Shown here one piece after another: positions 33,448-41,807 of a stretch of DNA of 48,061 nucleotides (within the stretch, counting starts at the first letter, position 1; every line of letters begins with the position of its first letter). The notes beneath the pieces were generated by a model that was not told the DNA's origin, did not search any database, and saw only the letters and a list, made by a program, of their open reading frames with translations. The stretch is from DASXRC01 sp036506495 (lineage in GTDB: Bacteria > Actinomycetota > Actinomycetes > Mycobacteriales > Micromonosporaceae): contig DASXRQ010000227.1 of the NCBI GenBank assembly GCA_036506495.1, forward strand, positions 1 to 48,061. Direction: 5' to 3'. The position numbers were made by a program, and so were the translations under genes.

Positions 33448-33552
33448 CGGATGTGACATTGCTACGGCGACCGTAACACGCGGACGGGTTAGGGTGGGTT
33501 CCCCGCCGACCGGAGCGACGAGACCGGCGCGACGAAACCGGAGACAGCTGAC

Positions 33553-34629
33553 GTGCCCGCCGACCCGATGACCACCCGTCGCGCGCGACCCGGCGACGAG
33601 ATTGACTGGACGATTCCGCCCGGCCCGCCTGGCCCGCCCGGCCCGCCGCGCGACGCGTTGCCCCGCCGCCGGCTGCTCGGCGGCCGCGTCGGCTCGGTCG
33701 AGGTCCTCGCCGCCGTGCTCGTGCTACTCGTCGTCTTCCGGAGCACGATCGCGAACGCGATCTCCGGTCCGCGGCTGCAGACGTGGACGACCGTGTTCGT
33801 CTCGGTCATGGTCCAGGCGATGCCCTTCCTGGTGTTCGGCGTCACACTGTCCGCGGTCATCGCGGTGTTCGTGCCGCGCTCGTTCTGGGCCAAGGCGTTA
33901 CCCCGGCACCCGTCGCTCGCCGTGCCGGTGGCGAGCTGCGCTGGCGTGGTCCTGCCCGGCTGCGAGTGCGGTTCGGTGCCGATCGCGGGCTCGCTCATCC
34001 GGCGTGGCGTGACGCCGTCGGCCGCCCTCGCCTTCCTGCTCGCGGCCCCGGCGATCAACCCGATCGTGCTGACCGGCACCGCGATCGCCTTCCCGAAGAA
34101 CCACGAGATGGTGCTGGCCCGCGGCGTGGCCAGCCTGGTCGTCGCGATGGTCATGGGCTGGCTCTGGCTTCGGCTTGGCCGCGCCGAATGGATCCGCCTG
34201 CCGCGTCGCCCCGAGCTCGACGACATGTCCCGCGGCCGAGCGTTCTGGTCCGCGGTGCGGCACGACCTAGTGCACGCCGGCGGCTTCCTCGTGCTCGGGG
34301 CGATGGCCGCGGCGACGATCAACGTGATCGTGCCGGCGCGGTGGCTGCAGGCGGTCGCCGACAAGCCGGCGCTGGGCATCCTCGCGCTCGCGCTGTTCGC
34401 CGTGGTGCTGTCGATCTGCTCCGAGGCCGACGCGTTCGTGGCCGCCTCGCTCACGCAGTTCTCGCTGACCGCGCGGCTGGCGTTCCTGGTCGTCGGGCCG
34501 ATGGTCGACCTCAAACTGTTCTCGATGCAGGCGGGCGTGTTCGGCCGGCGGTTCGCGTTCCGCTTCGCGCCGACCACGTTTGCCGTCGGGGTGCTCGTCG
34601 CGACCGTGGTCGGGACGGTGATCCTATGA
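33553..34629 (+). CDS. UPF0718/ArsP-like permease
   Basis: The 358-residue membrane protein has about eight helices and the family motif PGCECGSVPIAGSLIRRGVT, with two Cys inside a membrane segment. It resembles DUF318/ArsP permeases, some of which export organoarsenicals; the substrate here is unknown. The N-terminus holds a collagen-like run PPGPPGPPGPP (about 23-33). The GTG at 33553 has GGAGAC upstream; an ATG at 33568 is an alternative. Two 13-base direct repeats (GCGACGARACCGG at 33515 and 33529) lie just before the start. Its stop overlaps the next gene (ATGA), its usual partner. Confidence 0.88.
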   Translation: MPADPMTTRRARPGDEIDWTIPPGPPGPPGPPRDALPRRRLLGGRVGSVEVLAAVLVLLVVFRSTIANAISGPRLQTWTTVFVSVMVQAMPFLVFGVTLSAVIAVFVPRSFWAKALPRHPSLAVPVASCAGVVLPGCECGSVPIAGSLIRRGVTPSAALAFLLAAPAINPIVLTGTAIAFPKNHEMVLARGVASLVVAMVMGWLWLRLGRAEWIRLPRRPELDDMSRGRAFWSAVRHDLVHAGGFLVLGAMAAATINVIVPARWLQAVADKPALGILALALFAVVLSICSEADAFVAASLTQFSLTARLAFLVVGPMVDLKLFSMQAGVFGRRFAFRFAPTTFAVGVLVATVVGTVIL

Positions 34630-35372
34630 ACCGGCAGGCGCAGGGCGTGGTCATGCTGCTGCTGGGCGGCGCCGTCCTCAAGGCCAGCCTCACCGACATG
34701 TACCTGAGGTACGTCAAGGAGGGGTTGCGTCCTTTCCTGATCGCCGCCGGTGCCGTCCTGGTGGTGACCGCGGCGATGACGCTGTGGTACGACCTGCGGC
34801 GCGGCGACCGCGAGCCGCACGACCGCGAGCCGCACGACCGCGAGCCGCACAACGCGGACGGCGATCACGCGCACCGAGAGCCGCGGGTCGGCTGGGCGCT
34901 GGTGCTGCCGGTGCTCGGGCTGCTGCTGGTCGCGCCCCCGGCCCTCGGCTCGTACGCCGCCGGCCAGTCCGGCACCGCGCTATCCAGCCAGCAGACCTCG
35001 GACTTCCCGCCGCTGCCCAAGGGCGATCCCGCGCCGATCAGCGTGCTGGATTATGCGTCCCGGGCCGTTTTCGACAAGGGCGTCTCGCTCCGCGGCCGGT
35101 CGGTCCAGCTGACCGGGTTCGTGTCGAACGGCTCGGACGGTCAACCGATCCTGGCCAGGATGATCCTGACCTGCTGCGCCGCCGACGCGCGCCCCATCAA
35201 GGTGGGTCTGTCCGGCAATGCCCCCGCGGGTCTGCCCGGCGACACCTGGATCCAGGTCGTCGGCAGGTACTCGGAGCGGACCGTCAAGGACCCGGTCAAC
35301 GAGGAGACCATCCCGTACCTCGAGGTCGAGACCTGGCAGCAGATCGATCCCCCCAAGGAACAGTACGAGTAG
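34626..35372 (+). CDS. TIGR03943 family partner of the UPF0718 permease
   Basis: The 248-residue protein has two N-terminal helices (about 5-20 and 35-52) and a charged His-rich segment with three DREPH units, then HAHREP. A third helix (about 90-108) precedes an extracytoplasmic domain with ILARMILTCCAADARPIKV and VGRYSERT. The CC pair and the His repeats could bind metal. The family is normally encoded beside a UPF0718 permease, as here, with an ATGA overlap. The work of the pair is not established; metal transport is a common guess. Confidence 0.85.
   Translation: MNRQAQGVVMLLLGGAVLKASLTDMYLRYVKEGLRPFLIAAGAVLVVTAAMTLWYDLRRGDREPHDREPHDREPHNADGDHAHREPRVGWALVLPVLGLLLVAPPALGSYAAGQSGTALSSQQTSDFPPLPKGDPAPISVLDYASRAVFDKGVSLRGRSVQLTGFVSNGSDGQPILARMILTCCAADARPIKVGLSGNAPAGLPGDTWIQVVGRYSERTVKDPVNEETIPYLEVETWQQIDPPKEQYE
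34806..34850 (+). repeat. Three exact 15-base tandem repeats in the TIGR03943 gene
   Basis: GACCGCGAGCCGCAC occurs three times head to tail and encodes DREPH each time. Copy number could vary by slippage without frameshift, changing the number of His residues. Confidence 0.9.
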
Positions 35373-35385
35373 CTACCCTCCCGGC

Positions 35386-36213
35386 ATGCGGATCGTGACG
35401 CGAGGACTGTCATTCGACGTGTACGCCGGCGGACCGTCGGACGGGCCCGCCGTGTTGCTGCTGCACGGGTTTCCGCAGCATTCCGGCGAATGGGAACTGA
35501 TCACCCCGGCGCTGCACGCCGCGGAGCTCCGGACGTACGCCGTGGACCAGCGCGGCTATTCGCCGGGCGCGCGGCCAACCGACGCGTACGCCATCGCCGA
35601 GTGCACCGCCGACGCGCTGTCCATCATGGACGAATTGGGGCTCGACGCGGCGCACGTCGTCGGCCACGACTGGGGCGCCGTCGTCGGCTGGCACCTAGCG
35701 GCCAGGCATCCCGGGCGGGTGCGGACGCTGACCGCCGTCTCGGTGCCGCACCCGCTCGCGATGGCGCAGGCGCTGACCGCCGACCCGGAGCAGCGCGAGC
35801 GGTCGGCGTACGTCCGGCTGTTCCGCCAGGCCGGCAAGGCCGAGGAGGCGCTTCTGGCCGACGGCGCGCGGCGCCTGCGGCGACTGCTGACCGGGGTGCC
35901 GGCCGAGCGGGTGGAGGCGTACGTGGCGCCGATGCTGGTGCCGGGAGCGCTCACCGGCGCGCTGGGCTGGTACCGCGCGATCTCGCCAGACGACACGGCC
36001 GGGATGGGCGCGGTGACCGTGCCGACCACGTTCATCTGGAGCGACGCGGACGTCGCGATCGGGCGGACCGCGGCGACCGACTGCGCCCAGCACGTCACGG
36101 GCGACTACCGGTTCGTGCCGTTGGCCGGCGTGAGCCATTGGATTCCGGACGAGGCACCGCAGCTCGTGGTGGACGAGGTGCTGCGCAGGACAGGTACCGT
36201 CAACCGCGGCTGA
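35386..36213 (+). CDS. Alpha/beta hydrolase, epoxide hydrolase-like
   Basis: The 275-residue protein has HGFPQHSGEW for the oxyanion side, the nucleophile elbow GHDWGAVVG with Asp at about residue 94 rather than Ser, a later Asp in WSDADVAIG, and the catalytic His in GVSHWIPDEAP. An Asp nucleophile and HGFP are typical of epoxide hydrolases and haloalkane dehalogenases. The substrate cannot be told. The ATG at 35386 follows the TIGR03943 gene by 13 bases. Confidence 0.9.
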   Translation: MRIVTRGLSFDVYAGGPSDGPAVLLLHGFPQHSGEWELITPALHAAELRTYAVDQRGYSPGARPTDAYAIAECTADALSIMDELGLDAAHVVGHDWGAVVGWHLAARHPGRVRTLTAVSVPHPLAMAQALTADPEQRERSAYVRLFRQAGKAEEALLADGARRLRRLLTGVPAERVEAYVAPMLVPGALTGALGWYRAISPDDTAGMGAVTVPTTFIWSDADVAIGRTAATDCAQHVTGDYRFVPLAGVSHWIPDEAPQLVVDEVLRRTGTVNRG

Positions 36214-36249
36214 CCGTTTGTTGATCTAGCTTGCCGGGAACGTGCCGAC

Positions 36250-36780
36250 ATGGCAGCGAACCCAACGGCCAACTACGGGGTGACGGTCGCGGAGGACGAA
36301 ACCGACAAGGAGCGCTGGGAGCGCAACTTCTCCGATCTGCTGCAGGAGCTACGGGTGGCGCAGACCGGTGTGCAGATCCTGTTCGCGTTCCTGCTGACCA
36401 TGGTGTTCGCGGCCGGCTTCACGAAGGTGGACGCCTTCGACCGCGCCGTCTACCTGGTCGCCCTCCTCAGCGCGGCCGGGGCCACCGCCATGATCATCGC
36501 TCCCGTGGCGTACCACCGGGCGCTTTTCCAGCGTGGGCTCAAGCCGCAGCTGGTGCGTTCGGCGCACCGAATGGCCAAGGGCGGGCTCGCGTTTCTTCTG
36601 GTCGCGATGGTCAGCTCGGTGCTGTTGGTGACGGACGTGATCCTCGACCGCTGGGTGGCCATCCTGCTAAGCGCCGTCGTCGGGGCCTGGCTCGCGCTGC
36701 TGTGGGGAGTGCTGCCGTGGTTGCGCCGGAGGACCGCGCCACAGAGAACCCCGTCCGCCGGGGACGCTACCCTTGAGTAA
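36250..36780 (+). CDS. DUF6328-like four-helix membrane protein
   Basis: The 176-residue protein has a charged N-terminus (DETDKERWERNFSDLLQELRVAQ) and four hydrophobic segments at about 43-60, 68-88, 110-128 and 133-152. The pattern FSDLLQELRVAQTGVQILFAFLL is characteristic of the DUF6328 group in Actinobacteria. The function is unknown. No strong ribosome binding site is seen before the ATG. Confidence 0.7.
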   Translation: MAANPTANYGVTVAEDETDKERWERNFSDLLQELRVAQTGVQILFAFLLTMVFAAGFTKVDAFDRAVYLVALLSAAGATAMIIAPVAYHRALFQRGLKPQLVRSAHRMAKGGLAFLLVAMVSSVLLVTDVILDRWVAILLSAVVGAWLALLWGVLPWLRRRTAPQRTPSAGDATLE

Positions 36781-36830
36781 CACCGAGGCGTAACCTTGGC
36801 GACCAGCGTACCCACACTTCTGGGGGAGCC

Positions 36831-38783
36831 GTGACCACTACGCAGAGCAGTCCGCCGGCGGCGCCCGACCCGACCGAAACGCCTGGCGCTCACGTCTCCG
36901 AGAAGGTGTCCCGCCAGGTCGGCGAGGCCGCCCGGGAGACCGAATGGCGCAAGCCCAGCTTCGGCAAGGAGCTGTTCCTGGGCCGCTTCCGGCTCGATCT
37001 GATCGAGCCGTGGCCGCGCCCGGATCCCGAGAAGGCGGCGAAGGCCGAGGCGTTCCTCGACAAGCTCGCGTCGTTCGTCCGGGGCACCGTCGACAACACG
37101 CAGATCGAGCGGGACGACCGGATTCCGGACGAGGTCATCCGTGGCCTGGCCGAGCTCGGTGCGTTCGGCATGAAGATCGACGAGAAGTACGGCGGGGTCG
37201 GCCTGACGAACCTGCACTACTGCAAGGCGTTGACGTTTGTGAGCTCGGCGAACCCCGCGCTCGGCGCTATGCTCTCCGCTCACCAGTCGATCGGCGTGCC
37301 CCAGCCGCTGAAGCTCGCCGGCACCGACGAGCAGAGGCAACGGTTCCTGCCGCGGCTGGCGGCCGGCGAGGTGTCGGCGTTCTTCCTCACCGAGCCGAAC
37401 GTCGGCTCCGATCCGGCCCGGATGAGTACGACCGCGACGCCCACCGAGGACGGCACCGGCTACCTGCTCAACGGCGTGAAGCTGTGGGCAACGAACGGCA
37501 CGCTCGCGACCCTGCTCGTGGTGATGGCGACGGTGCCCAAGACCGAGGGGCACCGGGGCGGGATCACGGCGTTCGTCGTCGAGGGCGACGCGCCGGGCAT
37601 CACGGTCGAGCGGCGCAACGAGTTCCTCGGGCTGCGCGGCCTGGAGAACAGCGTGACCCGCTTCCACAACGTCTTCGTTCCCAAGGACAACGTGATCGCC
37701 GGCGAGGGACTGGGCCTGAAGATCGCACTCACCACGCTCAACACCGGCCGGCTCTCGCTGCCGGCGACGTGCGTGGGTGCCGGCAAGTGGGCGCTGAACG
37801 TGGCCCGGGAGTGGTCCGCCGCGCGGGTCCAGTGGGGACGGCCGATCGCCGAGCACGAGGCGGTCGCGAAGAAGATCGCTTTCATCGCCGCGTCCACGTA
37901 CGGCCTCGAGTCGACGCTCGACCTGTGCTGCCTGCTCGCGGACGACGACCGCAACGACATCCGGATCGAGGCGGCGCTCATCAAGCTGTACGCCAGCGAG
38001 TTGGCCTGGCGGATCGCCGACGAGCTGATCCAGGTCCGGGGCGGACGCGGGTATGAGACGGCCGCGTCGCTGGCCGCGCGCGGTGAGCGCGCGATCGCGG
38101 TCGAGCAGCTGCTGCGTGACCTCCGCATCAACCGGATCTTCGAGGGCTCGACCGAGATCATGCACCTGATGATCGCTCGGGAGGCGGTCGACGCTCACCT
38201 CTCGGTGGCGGGCGACATCATCGACCCGGATGCGGCGTTCGGGCAGAAGGCCAGGGCGACCGCGCGTGCCACCGGGTTCTACGGTCGCTGGCTGCCGACG
38301 CTGGCCGCGGGCCGCGGCCAGCTCCCGGGCGGGTACGCCGCGTACGGTCCGCTCGCGCGGCACCTACGCTACGTCGAGCGGGCCTCCCGGAAGCTGGCCC
38401 GATCCACGTTCTACGGCATGTCGCGCTGGCAGGGCCGGCTCGAGCGCAAGCAGGGCTTCCTGTCCCGGATCGTCGAGATAGGCGCCGAGCTGTTCGCCAT
38501 GGCCGCGACGTGCAGCCGGGCGGTGGCCGAGCGGGAGACGCGCCCCGAGGGCATGGAGCTCGCGGACCTGTTCTGTCGGCAGGCACGGCTGCGCGCCGAG
38601 AAGCTCTTCGACGACCTGTGGGACAACACCGACTCGGCCGACACCGCCGCGGCCAAGAAGGTCGTCGCCGGCCGGTACGCATTCCTGGAGGAGGGCATCG
38701 TCCCGCCGCCCACCGCGGGGGAGTGGGTCTCGAGCTGGGAGCCCGGACCGTCCACAGTGGAAGACGTGCGACGCCTGGTCTAG
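36831..38783 (+). CDS. Large acyl-CoA dehydrogenase with C-terminal extension
   Basis: This 650-residue flavoprotein for fatty acyl-CoA oxidation is far longer than the usual ~390. The dehydrogenase core spans about 60-450, with FFLTEPNVGSDPARMST, GVKLWATNG and IFEGSTEIMHLMIAREAVD. Core Glu residues lie near the FEGSTEI segment. A helical extension of about 190 residues follows, as in VLCAD/ACAD9-type enzymes. The GTG at 36831 follows GGGGGAG closely. Convergent with the next gene; CTAG serves both stops. Confidence 0.9.
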   Translation: MTTTQSSPPAAPDPTETPGAHVSEKVSRQVGEAARETEWRKPSFGKELFLGRFRLDLIEPWPRPDPEKAAKAEAFLDKLASFVRGTVDNTQIERDDRIPDEVIRGLAELGAFGMKIDEKYGGVGLTNLHYCKALTFVSSANPALGAMLSAHQSIGVPQPLKLAGTDEQRQRFLPRLAAGEVSAFFLTEPNVGSDPARMSTTATPTEDGTGYLLNGVKLWATNGTLATLLVVMATVPKTEGHRGGITAFVVEGDAPGITVERRNEFLGLRGLENSVTRFHNVFVPKDNVIAGEGLGLKIALTTLNTGRLSLPATCVGAGKWALNVAREWSAARVQWGRPIAEHEAVAKKIAFIAASTYGLESTLDLCCLLADDDRNDIRIEAALIKLYASELAWRIADELIQVRGGRGYETAASLAARGERAIAVEQLLRDLRINRIFEGSTEIMHLMIAREAVDAHLSVAGDIIDPDAAFGQKARATARATGFYGRWLPTLAAGRGQLPGGYAAYGPLARHLRYVERASRKLARSTFYGMSRWQGRLERKQGFLSRIVEIGAELFAMAATCSRAVAERETRPEGMELADLFCRQARLRAEKLFDDLWDNTDSADTAAAKKVVAGRYAFLEEGIVPPPTAGEWVSSWEPGPSTVEDVRRLV

Positions 38784-39376
38784 CGCAGACCCAGGCCGCG
38801 CAGTTCGAGGGCGGCCAGCGCATCCACTGTGGAGTCGTCGCCGCGGCGCCATGACTCCGCCACGTCCGGGCCGAGTGCGGCCAGCCGGCGCAGGGGCTGG
38901 GTGGCCAGTGCCCGCAGGGCGAGCAGGTCCCGGCCGGCGGGTGCGGCACGCAGCGCCGCGGCCGCGCCGGCCCGGCGGATCCAGCGGATGCGCAACGGCA
39001 ACCAGACGAACAGGGCCAGCCCGAGGGGGAACACGAGCAGCGCCAGCGAGAGCGCGAGCGCCAGGTCCCCGACCACCTGCTGCTGCTGGTGCCCGGCGTC
39101 CGCGATCGCGCGCGCGGCGTCGGCGGCCTTCTCGAACGGGGTTGCCAGCGCACCGCCGACTGCGGGCACGTTGTCCACGCGGTGCCCGGCGTCGGCCAGG
39201 TTGTCGGCGATGCCGCTGCCGGCGCTCTCGAGCTTCTGCCCGGGCACGGCCAGCTTCTCCACGAGGTCGTGCAGCCGCAGCGCGGCCCACACCCAGAACC
39301 ACACCCACGCGAGGACGAGCAGGTCCGTCAGAACCTGCCGCACCGCGACGACCGGTCGATCGGCGTAAATCTTCAC
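38780..39376 (-). CDS. Uncharacterised membrane protein
   Basis: A 198-residue product starts with GTG (VKIYADRPVVAVRQ). A helix lies at about 18-38 (LVLAWVWFWVWAALRL) and a second at about 106-130. Between them is an amphipathic stretch with ADNLADAGHRVDNVP, suggesting a coiled or membrane-surface segment. The C-terminus is Ala/Leu/Arg-rich and cytoplasmic. I do not recognise a family; such proteins are common in Actinobacteria. It overlaps the acyl-CoA dehydrogenase stop by 4 bases and starts 20 bases beyond the zur stop. Confidence 0.7.
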   Translation of the reverse strand: MKIYADRPVVAVRQVLTDLLVLAWVWFWVWAALRLHDLVEKLAVPGQKLESAGSGIADNLADAGHRVDNVPAVGGALATPFEKAADAARAIADAGHQQQQVVGDLALALSLALLVFPLGLALFVWLPLRIRWIRRAGAAAALRAAPAGRDLLALRALATQPLRRLAALGPDVAESWRRGDDSTVDALAALELRGLGLR

Positions 39377-39395
39377 AGCGGACAGCGTGCCGCAT

Positions 39396-39800
39396 TCAGC
39401 GAGCACATGCAGGACACGTGCCGAAGATCTCCATGGTGTGGCTGACGTTGACGTAGCCGTGGAGTCCGGCGACGCGGTCGGCCCAGTTCTCGACGACGGG
39501 GCCCTCCACCTCGACCGTCCGCCCGCACGAGCGGCACACGAGGTGGTGGTGATGGCCCTCGCTGCACCGCCGGTACATGTGCTCGCCACCGGGCGGGCGC
39601 ATCACGTCCACCTCGCCGGCCTCGGCGAGTGCCTGCAGGGTCCGGTATACCGTCGTGAGACCGACCCGCTCGCCATGCGTACGCAGCATCGCGTGCAGGT
39701 CCTGCGCGCTATGAAAGCCCTCCACCTCGGCCAACAGCGAGCTGACCGCGGTGCGCTGTCGGGTGTTGCGGACCGCCGCGCCGCCGGAGCCGGCGTTCAT
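39396..39800 (-). CDS. zur: Zinc uptake regulator Zur (Fur family)
   Basis: The 134-residue protein has an N-terminal winged helix (NTRQRTAVSSLLAEVEGFHSAQDLHAML, GLTTVYRTLQALAEAGEVD). The dimer domain carries the regulatory metal motif HHHHLVCRSCG and a second Cys pair CPAC for structural zinc. With zinc bound, Zur represses uptake genes. A perfect Zur box precedes znuA at the head of this unit, so it should repress its own gene. The ATG overlaps the SmtB-like stop (ATGA). Confidence 0.94.
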   Translation of the reverse strand: MNAGSGGAAVRNTRQRTAVSSLLAEVEGFHSAQDLHAMLRTHGERVGLTTVYRTLQALAEAGEVDVMRPPGGEHMYRRCSEGHHHHLVCRSCGRTVEVEGPVVENWADRVAGLHGYVNVSHTMEIFGTCPACAR

Positions 39801-40099
39801 GGGTGGACCTCCCGCGCGTGGCTCACGGCGTCCGCGACGATGTGGGCGACGTGCTCGTCGACCAGGGAGTAGGCGATCTCCCGGCCGCGCCGTGCGCCGC
39901 GTACGACGCCGGCGCCGCGCAGCACCCGCAGGTGCTGGGACACCAGCGGCTGAGCGACGCCGAGCTTCTCGACGAGCTCGTGTACGCACCGCTCGCCGGC
40001 ACCCAGCTCGGTGACGATCGCGACCCGGACCGGCGCGGACAGGGCGCGCAGGAGGTCGCCCGCCGCCTCGTACGCCTCCGGCCCGCTCGTGGTTCCCAC
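39797..40099 (-). CDS. smtB: ArsR/SmtB family zinc-sensing repressor
   Basis: The 100-residue winged-helix protein has VHELVEKLGVAQPLVSQHLRVLRGAG as recognition region. Its last helix holds the alpha-5 metal site: Asp-x-His, ten residues, His-x-x-Glu (in DEHVAHIVADAVSHARE). This site defines zinc-sensing SmtB/CzrA proteins that leave DNA when zinc binds. In mycobacteria a SmtB and Zur pair (Rv2358-Rv2359) is arranged the same way. GTG start, 29 bases after znuB, no strong ribosome binding site. Confidence 0.92.
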   Translation of the reverse strand: MGTTSGPEAYEAAGDLLRALSAPVRVAIVTELGAGERCVHELVEKLGVAQPLVSQHLRVLRGAGVVRGARRGREIAYSLVDEHVAHIVADAVSHAREVHP

Positions 40100-40128
40100 A
40101 TCGCAACGGTATCCAAGACCGCGGGGCG

Positions 40129-41037
40129 TCATCGGTCGAGGACCACGTCCGGTGGCTCGATCTCGACCGGTGCGGCCCGCTCGCCGCCGAGGCGGCCGAG
40201 CGCGGCGCCGGTACGCCGGCGCAGGAACCGCCAGCCCGCGGCCCCCACGGTGGCGGCGAGGAACAGGCCGATCGCGACGAGCACGATCGTCGCGCCGGGA
40301 GCGGTGCCCTGCGCGCCAGCCGTACCCGAGATCCAGATGCCGAGCGCGGCGGCGAGCACGCCGATGCCCATCGCGGCGTGCATGGTCGACCGGAAGCCCC
40401 GGGTGAGCTGCTGCGCGGCCGCGACGGGCACGACCATCAGCGCACTGACCAGCAGGAGCCCGACCGCACGCATCGCGACGGTCACGGTCACCGCGGTGGC
40501 CACCGCGATCAGCAGGTTGAGCGTCCGCACGGGGAGGCCGGAGACCTTGGCGTACTCCTCGTCGTGGCAGATCGCGAACAGCCAGGGCCGCAGCAGGACG
40601 GTGACCGCGAGCACGCCCGCGCCGAGCACGCCCATCACGACCAGGTCGTCGCGGCTGGCCGACAGCGGCGAGCCGAAGAGATACGCCATGAGGTTGGCGT
40701 TGGACTTGTCCGAGGCGAGACCGACGAGGAACACGCCGCCCGCGATGCCACCGTAGAACAGGATCGCGAGCGCGATGTCGCCGGACGTGCGGCCGCGCTG
40801 GCGGATCAGTTCCACGGCGATCGCGCCCATCGCGGCGACCACGACGGCCGCGAGCACCGGCGAGTTTCCGGTGAGCAGGCCGATGCCGACGCCGGTCAGC
40901 GCGACGTGCCCGATGCCGTCGCCGATCAGCGACATGCGGCGCTGGACGAGGTAGATCCCCAGCGCCGGCGCGGTGAGCCCGGTGATGAGCGCCGCCATGA
41001 GCGCCCGGATCATGAAGTCGTACTCGAAGATGGTCAT
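40129..41037 (-). CDS. znuB: Zinc ABC transporter permease ZnuB
   Basis: The 302-residue inner membrane protein is of the ABC-3 family with about eight helices. ALGIYLVQRRMSLIGDGIGH and GLLLVSALMVVPVAAAQQL are strong family marks. The ATG at 41037 overlaps the znuC stop (ATGA); the frame further upstream is a shadow of znuC. It forms the channel for zinc import with ZnuC and ZnuA. Confidence 0.94.
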   Translation of the reverse strand: MTIFEYDFMIRALMAALITGLTAPALGIYLVQRRMSLIGDGIGHVALTGVGIGLLTGNSPVLAAVVVAAMGAIAVELIRQRGRTSGDIALAILFYGGIAGGVFLVGLASDKSNANLMAYLFGSPLSASRDDLVVMGVLGAGVLAVTVLLRPWLFAICHDEEYAKVSGLPVRTLNLLIAVATAVTVTVAMRAVGLLLVSALMVVPVAAAQQLTRGFRSTMHAAMGIGVLAAALGIWISGTAGAQGTAPGATIVLVAIGLFLAATVGAAGWRFLRRRTGAALGRLGGERAAPVEIEPPDVVLDR

Positions 41038-41807
41038 GGCCCGCTCCACAGGCCCGGCTTCTCCACCGGGCCGTGCGGGTGGACGTGGTCGTGTGTCGGG
41101 TCGGCGTGGTGGCCGGCGGGTTCGGGCACCGGTCCCTCGTGGACGATCCCGCCGTCGTGCAGGACAACCGCCCGGCTGATCAGGCGCTGCAGCGGACCCA
41201 ACTCGTGCGCGACGAGCAGCACGGTCCCGCCGCCGTCGACGAACGCTTGCAGCGCGTCGGCGAACGCCTGCTGGCTCGCGGCGTCCACACCCGCGGTCGG
41301 CTCGTCGAGGACGAGCAGCTCGGGCTGGCCGGCGAGGGCGCGGGCGATCAGGGTGCGCTGCTGTTGCCCGCCGGAGAGCGTGCCGACCGGGTCGCCCACG
41401 CGGTCGGCGAGCCCCACCGCGGCCAGCGCTCCGGTCACCGCGGCTCGGTCGGCGTTCCGGGCCGGGCGCGGGAAGCCGCGCCGAGCCAGCCGACCGGCGG
41501 CCACGACCTCGCTCGCCGTCGCCGGTACGCCGCTGCCGGCGCCCACCCGCTGGGGGACGTACCCGATCCGGCGCCACTGGCGGAACCGGCGCAGCGGCGT
41601 GTCGAACAGCCGGACCGTGCCCGCGCTCAGCGGCACCAGACCGAGGGCGGCTCGGATCAGCGTGGACTTGCCGGACCCGTTGGCACCCAGGACGGCGACC
41701 ACCTCGCCCGCGTACACCCGCAGCGAGACGGCGCGCAGCACCGGGCGGTCGGCGTACGCCGCGACCGCCCGATCGACCGCGACTATCGGTGTGTTGCCCG
41801 CTGTCAT
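41034..41807 (-). CDS. znuC: Zinc ABC transporter ATPase ZnuC
   Basis: The 257-residue ATPase has Walker A GANGSGKST, LSGGQQQR, Walker B LLVLDEPTAGVD and the switch His in LLVAHELG. The C-terminal tail is His-rich (HHADPTHDHVHPHGP), a feature seen in zinc importer ATPases that may hold metal. The ATG overlaps the znuA stop. Confidence 0.94.
   Translation of the reverse strand: MTAGNTPIVAVDRAVAAYADRPVLRAVSLRVYAGEVVAVLGANGSGKSTLIRAALGLVPLSAGTVRLFDTPLRRFRQWRRIGYVPQRVGAGSGVPATASEVVAAGRLARRGFPRPARNADRAAVTGALAAVGLADRVGDPVGTLSGGQQQRTLIARALAGQPELLVLDEPTAGVDAASQQAFADALQAFVDGGGTVLLVAHELGPLQRLISRAVVLHDGGIVHEGPVPEPAGHHADPTHDHVHPHGPVEKPGLWSGP

Noticed and set aside
36450..38363. A 637-codon minus-strand frame opposite the acyl-CoA dehydrogenase
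   Set aside because: Shadow frame without motifs or ribosome binding site.
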